From Rhodococcus opacus B4 (GTDB taxonomy: Bacteria; Actinomycetota; Actinomycetes; Mycobacteriales; Mycobacteriaceae), in the NCBI RefSeq assembly GCF_000010805.1, contig NC_012522.1, positions 5,828,001 through 5,892,000 on the forward strand: DNA of 64,000 nt, given 5' to 3'. Both the position numbers and the translations under genes were made by a program. The notes under the pieces were generated by a model that saw only the letters and a list, made by a program, of their open reading frames with translations, was not told the DNA's origin and made no database searches. Below are positions 56,729 through 64,000 of the stretch, one piece after another (position 1 is the first letter of the stretch; every line of letters starts with the position of its first letter).

Positions 56729-57991
56729 TCAGCCGGTGATCTCGCGTCCGAAGATCTGTCGGGCAAGCACCCACTTCTGGACCTCGTTCGCGCCCTCGTA
56801 GATCTCACCGATCTTGCTGTCCCGGTAGAACGCCTCCACCGGCCCGTCGATGTCGTCCGCGCCGAGGGACTGGGTGAATCCGAGCCCCCCGAAGGCCTGC
56901 ACGGCGTCGCGGGCCATGTCCACGGAGATCTCGGTCCCGCGCAGTTTGGCCATCGCGGCCTCCGGTTCGGGAAAGGCAATCCCGGAGTCGAGCCGCAGCG
57001 CCGCCTTGAGGTACAGGTCGCGAGCGGATTCGATCGCCGTCGCCCGGTCCGCCATCAGGAACTGCCAGTGCTGTTTGCTCGCCAGTGGTCCGCCGAATGC
57101 GTGTCGCCGAGCGAGGTGCTGAGCGGTGTGGTCGAATGCCGCCTGGGCCATTCCGACCCCGGCCGCGGCGATGCCGATCCGGCCGTAGGTGAGGGTCTGC
57201 AACGCGATCTTGAGTCCGCCGCCCTCTTCGCCGAGCAGCGAGTCGGCGTCGAGGTGCACCTGGTCGAGGATGACGTCCGCGGTGATTTGTCCCTTGTTGC
57301 CGAGCTTGCGGTCCGGGGTGCCGATGGTGACGCCCGGAGTATCGGTGGGCACGATGAAGGTGCTGAGCCGATTGCCGGTGCGGGCGAGTACCACCACGAA
57401 CGAGGCGACGGCGGAGTTGGTGATCCACCGCTTGCGGCCGTGCAGCACCCAGCCGGTGGCCGTCGGGGTGGCCTCGGTGGTGACGGCGGCCGGGGACAGG
57501 TCGCTCGAGGCACCGGGCTCACTGGTGGCGAACGATCCTACGATCTCCCCGGCGACCACTGGGGCGAGCCAGCGTTGCCGCTGCGCGCCGGTGCCCTGAT
57601 TGACGGCGTTGCCGGCGAGGATGCAGTGCACGTCGAAGATCGCGGCGACGCTGTTGGAGTAGTACGCGAGTTCCTCGACCGCGACGGCGGTCGCGGTGGC
57701 GCGGTGGGTGAGGTCGTCGCCACCGACGTCGCCGTCGAAGGGGATCCGGAACACGCCGGCCGAGGCGAGCGAGTCGAAGGCGTCGCGGGGGAAGCCGTCG
57801 ATCCGTTCGTCGCCGCGGGCGATGCGGCTGGCGATCGGGGCGATGGTGTCCGCGGCGATCCGTCGTACCCGCCGCCGAACCTGCTGGACTTCGGGTGGGG
57901 AGAGCAGGTCGTGGTAAATCCGGTCGGCGATGCGCGGAGGATCGTAGGTGTCGAGGTCGGTGTCAGCGTCGACGGCATGAATTGTGGTCAC
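56729..57991 (-). CDS. acyl-CoA dehydrogenase
   Basis: A 420-residue flavoprotein. Three-domain ACAD pattern: 'SFATSEPGASSDL' (~160), 'KRWITNSAVASFVVVLAR' (~187), 'YGRIGIAAAGVGMAQAAFDH' (~270) and C-terminal 'FGGLGFTQSL...GEIYEGANEVQ' containing the candidate catalytic Glu. It would dehydrogenate an acyl-CoA, plausibly the short or branched acyl-CoA left after aldolase/dehydrogenase processing of alkylcatechols. It starts at ATG 57991 with its own promoter downstream of the tautomerase terminator. Confidence 0.92.
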   Translation of the reverse strand: MTTIHAVDADTDLDTYDPPRIADRIYHDLLSPPEVQQVRRRVRRIAADTIAPIASRIARGDERIDGFPRDAFDSLASAGVFRIPFDGDVGGDDLTHRATATAVAVEELAYYSNSVAAIFDVHCILAGNAVNQGTGAQRQRWLAPVVAGEIVGSFATSEPGASSDLSPAAVTTEATPTATGWVLHGRKRWITNSAVASFVVVLARTGNRLSTFIVPTDTPGVTIGTPDRKLGNKGQITADVILDQVHLDADSLLGEEGGGLKIALQTLTYGRIGIAAAGVGMAQAAFDHTAQHLARRHAFGGPLASKQHWQFLMADRATAIESARDLYLKAALRLDSGIAFPEPEAAMAKLRGTEISVDMARDAVQAFGGLGFTQSLGADDIDGPVEAFYRDSKIGEIYEGANEVQKWVLARQIFGREITG

Positions 57992-58067
57992 GGGGGCTCC
58001 CAGAGGAAAGTCGGTGGTGTCTCTACTGGTCTACGGTTCCCGGCCGCCGCGGACAACGCAGTGTCGG

Positions 58068-58103
58068 CAATGCTGATCGACGCCCGTCCGTCGATCAGCA
58101 TTG
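58068..58103 (-). terminator. terminator hairpin after the tautomerase
   Basis: A perfect 15-bp stem, CAATGCTGATCGACG at 58068-58082 with 58089-58103, loop CCCGTC. It lies between the end of the hydratase-decarboxylase-tautomerase unit (58118) and the acyl-CoA dehydrogenase start (57991). Confidence 0.78.
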
Positions 58104-58117
58104 TCCAGCCACTCCGA

Positions 58118-58315
58118 TCAGCGTGCCGCGCGCCGTTCGGCGATGGTCACATCACCGGCGGCCCAGTGCGTCTCCGGGACTTCGCGGACCACGACCCGAA
58201 TGTTCTCCTTCGGCGCTTCGATCGCCCGGTGCGCGGCCTCGGTCAATTCGTGGATCAGTGACCGGATCTGCTCCGGGGAACGGCCCAGTCCGATGGTCAC
58301 GTCGATGAACGGCAT
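58118..58315 (-). CDS. 4-oxalocrotonate tautomerase (short)
   Basis: A 65-residue classical 4-OT: N-terminal Pro after Met ('MPFIDVTIGLGRSPEQIRSL') and 'APKENIRVVVREVPETHWAAGD', with Arg residues for carboxylate binding. It isomerises 2-hydroxymuconate to 2-oxo-3-hexenedioate ahead of the decarboxylase, whose stop is 5 bp upstream of its start. Last gene of the three-gene unit. Confidence 0.92.
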   Translation of the reverse strand: MPFIDVTIGLGRSPEQIRSLIHELTEAAHRAIEAPKENIRVVVREVPETHWAAGDVTIAERRAAR

Positions 58316-58319
58316 GCGG

Positions 58320-59126
58320 TTATCCTCCCGAAATGGTGATGGAGCCGAGCGAGGTGAAGTGGGCGGCGACGCGAGCACCCGGTTCGACCGCGACGGCGTC
58401 CGTCATTCCGCCGGTCAGCACGACCCATCCGGCTTCGATGGCGTGCCCCCGCTCGGCCAGCGTGTTGGCCGCGAACGCGAGTGCTTCGGCCGGGTGACCC
58501 TGCACCGCGGCGCCGGTCGCGGTGTCGACGATCTGTCCTTCGATCTCCAGCAAGCACGCCTCGAGGGCGAGGTCGAGATCCTCAGGTCGCCGCAGCACCG
58601 GTCCGGTGACGTACACACCGGACGAGTTGTTGTCTGCAACAGCGTCTTCGAGGGTGAACTTGAACCCGGCGTAGCGGCTGTCGATGATTTCGATCGCCCC
58701 GAATACATGATCGACCGCCGCCAACGCCTGGGCTGCGGTGACTCCGGGCCCGGCCAGCCGACGGCCCATCACGAACGCGATTTCCGGCTCCGCACGCGGG
58801 TGGATGAGACGGTTGCGGGGGACCGGGTCACCGGCGGGCAACGCCATGACATCGGTCAGCCAGGCCACGGAGGGGGCGTCGACCCCCATCTGCCGCTGTT
58901 TCGCCCGGGAGGTCAGCCCCAGCTTGATGCCGGTGACGATCTCGCCGCGGGCCTTGCGAGCGGCGAGGGCGATGTCCTGCGCCTCGTAGGCCACGGGCAA
59001 TGTGAGGCCGGGCCACTCGGCGGACAGCGAGGTCCGTGAGGTGGTGGTGGCCTCGGCGTCGAGGAGGATGTCGGCGATGCGGCCGGCGCTCCAGCGCTGT
59101 TCGCTGGTCTGCTGGTTGCTGGTCAC
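58320..59126 (-). CDS. 4-oxalocrotonate decarboxylase (2-oxo-3-hexenedioate decarboxylase)
   Basis: A 268-residue hydratase/decarboxylase-family enzyme. The Mg2+ site region reads 'HPRAEPEIAFVMGRRL' (~103), with 'AIEIIDSRYAGFKF' (~140) and 'GQIVDTATGAAVQGHPAEALAFAANTL' (partly quoted). Typical length for 4-OD; it forms a complex with the hydratase. GTG 59126 overlaps the hydratase stop (GTGA). Choosing decarboxylase for this one and hydratase for the other follows the usual resemblance and gene order; the two could be swapped. Confidence 0.87.
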   Translation of the reverse strand: MTSNQQTSEQRWSAGRIADILLDAEATTTSRTSLSAEWPGLTLPVAYEAQDIALAARKARGEIVTGIKLGLTSRAKQRQMGVDAPSVAWLTDVMALPAGDPVPRNRLIHPRAEPEIAFVMGRRLAGPGVTAAQALAAVDHVFGAIEIIDSRYAGFKFTLEDAVADNNSSGVYVTGPVLRRPEDLDLALEACLLEIEGQIVDTATGAAVQGHPAEALAFAANTLAERGHAIEAGWVVLTGGMTDAVAVEPGARVAAHFTSLGSITISGG

Positions 59127-59920
59127 TGTTCTGCTCGCTCTCCGAGGATGGCGGACACACTGCCGAGTCCGCTCATGTTGGCCACGATGGAATCGCCCGG
59201 CGAGATGGGGAAGGCCTTGGTCATCGACCCCGGCAGCACCACGTGGCCGGGTTCGAGGGTCACCCCGAGCGGGCCGACGGTGTTGGCCAGCCACACCAGC
59301 GAATTCAGCGGGGAGCCGAGCACCGCGCCGCCGGCGCCGGTCGCCACCAGCTCACCGTTGATGTGCAGTGTGCAGCCGGTCAGGCGCAGATCGACGTCCC
59401 GCAGCAGCACCGGACGACTCCCGAGGACGACTCCACCGGAGGAGGCGTTGTCGGCGATGGTGTCGAAGATGCCGATCTTCCAGTCCCGGATCCGGGAGTC
59501 CACGATCTCGAGGGCGGGAAGGACGAACTCCACGGCACGGACGGCATCCGCGATGGTGACTCCCGGCCCGGTCAGTGGGCGGCCGAGGACGAACGCGGTC
59601 TCCGGCTCGATCCGCGGCTGGATGTAGGTCGCGGCCGGAATCGGCTGGTGCTCGAGGTGGAACATGCTCGCCGTCAGGTGGCCGAAGTCGGGCTGGTCCA
59701 CCCCCATCTGCCGTTGGATCGCGGCGGACGCGAGCCCGACCTTGTGCCCCTTGACGGTGTCACCGTCCTTCTCCCACTGCTCGACCTGAGCCTGCGCGAT
59801 GCGATAGGCGGTCGACAAGTCCGCCGGCGCGAACTCGGGAGTCAACGGATCGATCGGCGTACCGCTGCGGTACGCCTCCAGCAGCCGCTGCGCGGCGCCT
59901 TGTACCTGGTCGGAAGACAT
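59123..59920 (-). CDS. 2-hydroxypenta-2,4-dienoate hydratase (2-keto-4-pentenoate hydratase)
   Basis: A 265-residue hydratase: 'AYRIAQAQVEQWEKDGD' (~38), 'KVGLASAAIQRQMGVDQPDFGHL' (partly quoted), metal-site 'QPRIEPETAFVLGRPL' (~106) and 'ALEIVDSRIRDWKIGIFDTIAD'. It hydrates the dienoate to 4-hydroxy-2-oxovalerate for the aldolase at 46844. First gene of the hydratase-decarboxylase-tautomerase unit, ATG 59920; divergent from the IclR gene at 60026 across 105 bp. Confidence 0.88.
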   Translation of the reverse strand: MSSDQVQGAAQRLLEAYRSGTPIDPLTPEFAPADLSTAYRIAQAQVEQWEKDGDTVKGHKVGLASAAIQRQMGVDQPDFGHLTASMFHLEHQPIPAATYIQPRIEPETAFVLGRPLTGPGVTIADAVRAVEFVLPALEIVDSRIRDWKIGIFDTIADNASSGGVVLGSRPVLLRDVDLRLTGCTLHINGELVATGAGGAVLGSPLNSLVWLANTVGPLGVTLEPGHVVLPGSMTKAFPISPGDSIVANMSGLGSVSAILGERAEQ

Positions 59921-60025
59921 GAAGACCTCGGGCTTTCCTCGGAAGCGCCCCGCGTCGCTGTCGCAGCTCCGCCGGGGATGTGACCTGTTGCACTGAACTC
60001 CCACCCTCGGGCACCATGGGCCGTT

Positions 60026-60820
60026 ATGCAAGACGATTGTGCCGATAAACGGCACAGAACTTCCGGAACGACCGCCGCCGGCGACGCCGGCTCCATCGCC
60101 CGTGCGGTTGCCGTGCTCGACACCCTCGGCGCCGCCGACACCGCCCTCGGGGTCTCGGAGATCGCCCGCCGCTGCGGCCTGCCCAAGTCCAGCGTGCAGC
60201 GAATGCTCAAGGCGCTGCATGCGGTGAAACTACTCGAGCGGGACGGCACCCGTTACCGGCTCGGGCTCAAACTGTTCGAACTCGGTCAGCACGTGCCCCG
60301 CCAACGCGACCTCCGCGAGGCGGCCCGCCCGTTCATGGCCGACCTGCAGGAGGCGACGGGCCACTCCGTCCACTTCGCGGTCCTCGACGATGACTGCGTG
60401 GTGTACCTCGAGGTGCTGCACAGCCCGAACTCCCCGCCGCTGCCGACCCGGATGGGTGGCCGGTGGCCCGCACACGGCACCGGCATCGGCAAGGCCATCC
60501 TCGCCTTCTCCGACCAGACCGTTCTCGAGCACATCCTCGCCACCGGCCTCCCACGCCTGAGCGAGCGGACCATCGTGGAGCCGGGCCGGTTCGCCGCCGA
60601 ACTGGCGCGGATCCGCGAACGCGGAGTTGCCTACGACTTAGAGGAGTCGCGGGCCGGTGTGGCCTGCGTGGCCAGCCCCGTCTTCGGATTGGGCGGTCAG
60701 GTCGTCGCCGGAATCTCGGTGTCCGGATGGCACACTCGCATCAACCTGGACCATTCGGCGGCCGCCGTCCGGACCGCGGCCCTGAGTTTGTCGCGGTACC
60801 TGTCGATGCGGTCGGGCTGA
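60026..60820 (+). CDS. IclR-family transcriptional regulator
   Basis: A 264-residue regulator: N-terminal winged helix ('SIARAVAVLDTLGAADTALGVSEIARRCGLPKSSVQRMLKAL', ~22-63, partly quoted) and C-terminal effector domain ('TGHSVHFAVLDDDCVVYLE', 'AHGTGIGKAILAFS', 'VAGISVSGW'). It is divergent from the hydratase unit, its likely target. No clear ribosome-binding site precedes ATG 60026, so it may be leaderless. A palindrome (GTGCCG-N5-CGGCAC, 60039-60055) lies in the first codons and could be an autoregulatory site. Confidence 0.9.
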   Translation: MQDDCADKRHRTSGTTAAGDAGSIARAVAVLDTLGAADTALGVSEIARRCGLPKSSVQRMLKALHAVKLLERDGTRYRLGLKLFELGQHVPRQRDLREAARPFMADLQEATGHSVHFAVLDDDCVVYLEVLHSPNSPPLPTRMGGRWPAHGTGIGKAILAFSDQTVLEHILATGLPRLSERTIVEPGRFAAELARIRERGVAYDLEESRAGVACVASPVFGLGGQVVAGISVSGWHTRINLDHSAAAVRTAALSLSRYLSMRSG

Positions 60821-60826
60821 GGTAGG

Positions 60827-61654
60827 TCAGCTCGCCGCCGCGACCGTCGGATCGTCGCGCTCGGTGCGCACCACAGGGTCCGTGGAGTTCGCGATCGCCC
60901 GGGAGATCTCGGCGCCGGCAGCGATAACCGCACTTTTGAACTCGGCCTGAGCCGGCACGAACCGGCTGGCCGGCACGCTCATGCTCACCGCCGCGACCAC
61001 CAGACCCATCTCGTCCCGGACGGGGGCCGCGACACAGTGAACTTCCTGGACCGCCTCGCCGGCGTCGAAGGCGCACCCGGACCGCAGCACCGACCGCAAC
61101 TCCTGTGCCAGGGAAGCCGGGTTGATGATCGTCGACGGGGTCAGTCGCCGCAGTGGCTTGTTGGTGATGTTGCGTTCGACTTCACCGGGGTCGCACTGAG
61201 CGAGAAGAACTTTGCCGACTGCGCTGCAGTGCGGTTCGAGGTGGGCGCCGACCCGGGCGCCCGCGACGTTGATGACATGGTTGCCGAGCACTTTGTCGAC
61301 GTAGAGCACCCGATACCGCTCCATGACAGCCAGGTGGGTGGTCTCGCCGTACTTGTGCGCCAGATCCTGCAGAATCGGGGAGGCGCAGGAGCGGACGTCG
61401 ACGGTGCCTTTGAGGGTCTGACTCAGCTCCACCACCCGCCAGCCGATGCGGTAGCGGCCGCGGTTACGGGACTGCAACAGACCGGTCTCGACCAGGGAGG
61501 ACAGCAGTGCGTGTGCGCTCGAGCGTGGCACGTTGATGGCCTCGGCGACTTCGGACGCGCCCCATTCGGGACGGGACACGGTGAACAAATCCAGCACGGG
61601 ACCGATCTTCTGAACCGTTTGGAGAGGCGCCACAACATTTCCTTTCACTGTCAC
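60827..61654 (-). CDS. IclR-family transcriptional regulator
   Basis: An IclR protein of up to 275 residues: winged helix 'GASEVAEAINVPRSSAHALLSSLVETGLL' (~32-60), effector domain 'THLAVMERYRVLYVDKV', 'CSAVGKVLLAQ' and 'AVSMSVPASRF'. GTG 61633 is a good alternative start, since GAAAGGA precedes it. It is convergent with the other IclR gene, with only 6 bp between the stops. Its target is not adjacent; it may regulate the meta pathway or a gene beyond the window. Confidence 0.9.
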   Translation of the reverse strand: MTVKGNVVAPLQTVQKIGPVLDLFTVSRPEWGASEVAEAINVPRSSAHALLSSLVETGLLQSRNRGRYRIGWRVVELSQTLKGTVDVRSCASPILQDLAHKYGETTHLAVMERYRVLYVDKVLGNHVINVAGARVGAHLEPHCSAVGKVLLAQCDPGEVERNITNKPLRRLTPSTIINPASLAQELRSVLRSGCAFDAGEAVQEVHCVAAPVRDEMGLVVAAVSMSVPASRFVPAQAEFKSAVIAAGAEISRAIANSTDPVVRTERDDPTVAAAS

Positions 61655-61708
61655 GACCGCATGGTGTGCCGTCGCATCCCGAGTATGTGCGGCAGCTCAC
61701 ACACGGGT

Positions 61709-61745
61709 CCACTCGTTCGTGCCGGTGACCGGCACGAACGAGTGG
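61709..61745. terminator. 37-bp palindrome, probable terminator
   Basis: A perfect 18-bp inverted repeat (61709-61726 with 61728-61745) with a single central base; arm core CACTCGTTCGTGCCGG. It lies between the end of the FprA-like gene (61777) and the IclR start (61654), so it probably terminates the former. The almost loop-less form could also be a protein-binding site. Confidence 0.6.
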
Positions 61746-61776
61746 GCATGCGGCTATCCCGATCGATGGGACGCCT

Positions 61777-62772
61777 TCAGCTCACCATCACGGACGGGCG
61801 TGACCGTCCGGCGGCAAGAACGGCACCGTGCCGGAATTCGAGCCACTCGAACGGATCGACATGCGACCACGCCCCCCGGCAATCATCCAGCCGCCGGGCA
61901 ACCCGGCCGGCGAGGATCCCACCCGCTAGGGCGTCCTCTTCCGAGGTGGCGCCCCGGCTCTCCAACGGGCCGAGCACGAACTCGTGTGCCGTCCCCGAGA
62001 TACATCCCCCTTCGTGCGCAATGAGCCCGGACGAGTGCGTGGGCAGGCCCGCCATCACCGCGGGAAGCTCACCCGTCGCATTGACCACCAGCTGCACCGA
62101 CCGCACCTGCGAGGACCCATCGCGCTCACCGGACACCACCGCCTCGACGCGGCCACGACCCCGTATCTGGAGGAGCCGGCCCTGCCCACGAACGTCGATT
62201 GCGACACCCTGGAGCCGCGTGGGTAGACCGTCGACCACAGCCCGCTGCCCGGGGAGGCAACCTCCGAGTAGGACAATCTCCTGTCCGCCACGTCGGCCCG
62301 CGGTGCGGGCCACCGCCCGGACGGCGGCGCTCGCTCGCTCACCCGAGCCCACAACAATCGCGCGCGACCAATCCGGCAACCGCTCCGGAACATCGGTGAT
62401 GTCATCGGCCCACACACTGCCCTCGAGTCCAGCCCCAGGCACCGACAGCGGCCTGTCCCGGAACGAGGTGAACGCGTACACCACGGCGTCGTAGCGGGCG
62501 ATCAGATCGCCCCGGCTGACAGACTCCAGCTCCGGAACCACGATGGTGCGGAGCTGCGAGCACACGCGCTCGACACCGAACCACTCGTCGGCGACGCGGC
62601 CCGAGACCAAGATGTCCGCCGACAGGATGCCCCCGCACCGGTCGGCGAGGCTTTCGACAAATTCTCGGCCACCGTGCCCACCGATCACCGCGACACGACG
62701 CCGGTCCGAGCCCGCGAGGGAGGGCCGCGGCCCACCACTGTTGCTCATCCGAATCACCGAGGAGTGTTGCAT
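61777..62772 (-). CDS. degenerate FprA/adrenodoxin-reductase-like flavoprotein
   Basis: About 331 residues from ATG 62772. The order matches NADPH-ferredoxin reductase FprA: 'RVAVIGGHGGREFVESLADR' in place of the GxGPSG FAD motif, 'LIARYDAVVYAFTSFRDRPLSVPGAGLEGSVWA' (~90), NADP-type 'SRAIVVGSGERASAAVRAV' (~135) and C-terminal 'SGTAHEFVLGPLESRGATSEEDA'. The FAD-binding Gly motif is eroded (GGHGG) and ~120 residues are missing compared with FprA. It may be a non-canonical or non-catalytic member. An ATG eight codons further in (62748) is an alternative start. Confidence 0.68.
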   Translation of the reverse strand: MQHSSVIRMSNSGGPRPSLAGSDRRRVAVIGGHGGREFVESLADRCGGILSADILVSGRVADEWFGVERVCSQLRTIVVPELESVSRGDLIARYDAVVYAFTSFRDRPLSVPGAGLEGSVWADDITDVPERLPDWSRAIVVGSGERASAAVRAVARTAGRRGGQEIVLLGGCLPGQRAVVDGLPTRLQGVAIDVRGQGRLLQIRGRGRVEAVVSGERDGSSQVRSVQLVVNATGELPAVMAGLPTHSSGLIAHEGGCISGTAHEFVLGPLESRGATSEEDALAGGILAGRVARRLDDCRGAWSHVDPFEWLEFRHGAVLAAGRSRPSVMVS

Positions 62773-62946
62773 GCCACACACTCTGTGCCATCGCACCACG
62801 CGCCCACGATCGGGTTCGGCTATCCCGGACAACGAGGTACGGATCCGGGTCGCAACGCCGGCGATGACAACTTCGCGTGCCGGCCAGCGATCCGTCCTCA
62901 TAACGTGACGAGAAGTCATGCCGTCAACCACGCCCGGGGGCATCTG

Positions 62947-63363
62947 GTGGAAGTACACGACATACCGGATCGACTGGTTTCGCCGAACTGGTCACCCGCG
63001 CAGACGGTCTGCGCAGCATTCGCGGCTGCATCCACGACCACAGGACTGCTCGTGACGGTCACGACCGGTCGCCCGATCAGCCTCGGTCTGATCCTTTTCG
63101 GCCTGCTTGCCTTCGCGGTGATGCACTCGAGTCGATTGATGGGGCCCTACCTGGTGTTCAGTGGCACCGGGGAGCTCCAGCTCAGTCTGGTGAGCAGGTC
63201 GGTGACGTCTCCGCGCTGGTCGCACGACGTCCTTCTCATGCCGGGCACGGCCTACGGGGTCGTGGGAACCGCAGCAGTGGTGCTCGGTTGCCTCTACTGC
63301 AGGATCGCCACGTCTCGATATCGCCGGTTCTTTTCCGGCGCCGGTGGGGCCGTCGATACCTAG
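62947..63363 (+). CDS. small membrane protein
   Basis: A 138-residue frame from GTG 62947. It has three hydrophobic segments ('AQTVCAAFAAASTTTGLLVTV', ~19-39; 'SLGLILFGLLAFAVMHSS', ~46-63; 'YGVVGTAAVVLGCLYCRI', ~105-122). There is no recognised domain. The start is uncertain because the frame is open upstream. It precedes the kinase gene by 100 bp on the same strand. Confidence 0.5.
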   Translation: MEVHDIPDRLVSPNWSPAQTVCAAFAAASTTTGLLVTVTTGRPISLGLILFGLLAFAVMHSSRLMGPYLVFSGTGELQLSLVSRSVTSPRWSHDVLLMPGTAYGVVGTAAVVLGCLYCRIATSRYRRFFSGAGGAVDT

Positions 63364-63463
63364 AATGGGGTAGTCGCATCGCGAGGAGACCCCAATGGGT
63401 AAGCGCTGGTCAGCCCGGACGCGGCGCATCGACGAACCGGCCGCGACGCGCTGAGGGCAAACC

Positions 63464-64000
63464 ATGCCGGACGACACGGAAAACACCCAACGCCAGGTCG
63501 ACGCGGACATCGTCGCGGAGCTGGCAGCCGAAGGCTTTGACGACGCGTGCATCGCCGGGCGCGGCGGCTTCGGCATTGTCTACCGATGCCGGCAACCATC
63601 GCTCGACCGCTTGGTGGCCGTCAAAGTCTTGAGTCCCGATCCGGACCACATGGATCGCGCGCGCTTCCTGCGTGAGCAGCAGGCAATGGGGAGGTTGTCC
63701 GGGCACCCGAACATCGTTCACGTCCTGCAAGCCGGAATTACCTACACCGGACGCCCCTACATCGTGATGCCGTTCCATCGCCGCGACTCCCTCGAATCCT
63801 GGATCGCCGCGCACGGGCCCCTGACTGCGGCCGAGGTACTCGCCGTCGGGGTCAAACTCGCCGGTGCTCTCGAAACCGCGCACCGCGGGGGAGTGCTGCA
63901 TCGCGACATCAAACCGGCCAACATCCTGCTGACCGAGTACGGCGAACCACAGCTGACCGACTTCGGTATAGCCCGCATCACCGGAGGCGAGGAGACCACC
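63464..64000 (+). CDS. serine/threonine protein kinase, N-terminal part (runs off the window)
   Basis: 179 residues are visible. Hanks-type kinase domain: glycine loop 'IAGRGGFGIVYRC' (~31), Lys in 'VAVKVLS' (~51), 'HPNIVHVLQAGI', catalytic loop 'LHRDIKPANILL' (~147) and 'LTDFGIARITGG' (~166). The ~25-residue acidic N-terminus ('VDADIVAELAAEGFDDA') resembles PknK-type kinases that continue into an ATPase/LuxR-like regulator. Starts at ATG 63464. The gene continues beyond 64000. Confidence 0.88.
   Translation, partial: MPDDTENTQRQVDADIVAELAAEGFDDACIAGRGGFGIVYRCRQPSLDRLVAVKVLSPDPDHMDRARFLREQQAMGRLSGHPNIVHVLQAGITYTGRPYIVMPFHRRDSLESWIAAHGPLTAAEVLAVGVKLAGALETAHRGGVLHRDIKPANILLTEYGEPQLTDFGIARITGGEETT

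Noticed and set aside
1..64000. CRISPR arrays, tRNA and rRNA genes
   Set aside because: No regularly spaced repeats, cloverleaf-like segments with conserved T-loop, or rRNA sequence were seen in the window.

Overview
The window is high-GC actinobacterial DNA, most likely Rhodococcus of the jostii/opacus/rhodochrous type. The evidence is a thc cluster matching the rhodocoxin P450 system of Rhodococcus NI86/21, a CYP255A guaiacol demethylase with its fused reductase, an AphC-type alkylcatechol dioxygenase, many GTG/TTG starts, and envelope genes of mycolic-acid bacteria. It reads as an accessory or catabolic island: aromatic pathways at both ends and in the middle, separated by truncated genes and insertion-sequence debris.

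Layout. (1) 0.2-7.1 kb: a small ring-cleavage cluster with AraC regulator, two fumarylacetoacetate-hydrolase (FAH) paralogues, an extradiol dioxygenase, an MhpA-like flavin hydroxylase and a FadR/GntR regulator, with two palindromic operators in the divergent promoter. (2) 7.2-23 kb: mixed accessory genes (small membrane proteins, stress SDR, DUF2231-Rieske protein, hemerythrin, folE, regulators) among at least seven broken genes (M20 amidohydrolase, Lrp regulator, epimerase, DUF7218-like protein, APC permease, ISL3 transposase, sensor kinase). A perfect CIRCE element lies at 9469-9495 without a chaperone gene. (3) 23-28.5 kb: thcR and, on the other strand, thcB, an EthD-like gene, thcC, thcD, an MBL-fold hydrolase and a small DUF3263-like gene. 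(4) 28.6-32.2 kb: AgcB/GcoB-type reductase, CYP255A P450 and aphC copy 1. (5) 32.8-37.7 kb: small gene plus FdhF/YdeP-type molybdoenzyme, a decayed fdhD, thiolase plus another small gene. (6) 38.2-43.8 kb: a one-directional block of a DUF3068/PorA-family protein, a ferredoxin, two SCP2-type proteins and five single-membrane-helix helical proteins that I do not recognise. (7) 43.9-54.2 kb: tautomerase, SDR-like protein, semialdehyde dehydrogenase, aldolase, acetaldehyde dehydrogenase, aphC copy 2, esterase and a third P450 with its own ferredoxin and reductase. (8) 54.2-61.7 kb: AraC regulator, a complete IS3 element, acyl-CoA dehydrogenase, 4-oxalocrotonate tautomerase, decarboxylase, hydratase and two IclR regulators. 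(9) 61.8-64 kb: a degenerate FprA-like flavoprotein, a membrane protein and the start of a Ser/Thr kinase.

How the genes fit together. P450s remove O-alkyl groups from methoxylated or alkylated phenols (CYP255A with AgcB; ThcBCD; the 51.5-kb P450). The resulting alkylcatechols are cleaved by AphC. The oxalocrotonate branch (dehydrogenase, tautomerase, decarboxylase, hydratase, aldolase, acylating dehydrogenase) gives pyruvate and an acyl-CoA whose length depends on the alkyl tail; acyl-CoA dehydrogenase and thiolase could finish it. The FdhF-type enzyme and the MBL hydrolase may deal with released C1 units. Three promoters (semialdehyde dehydrogenase, aphC copy 2, esterase-P450) share one regulatory module: a 22-bp-spaced direct repeat followed by a conserved core. 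The 38-44 kb block is the best candidate for an undescribed system, possibly trans-envelope handling of hydrophobic substrates.
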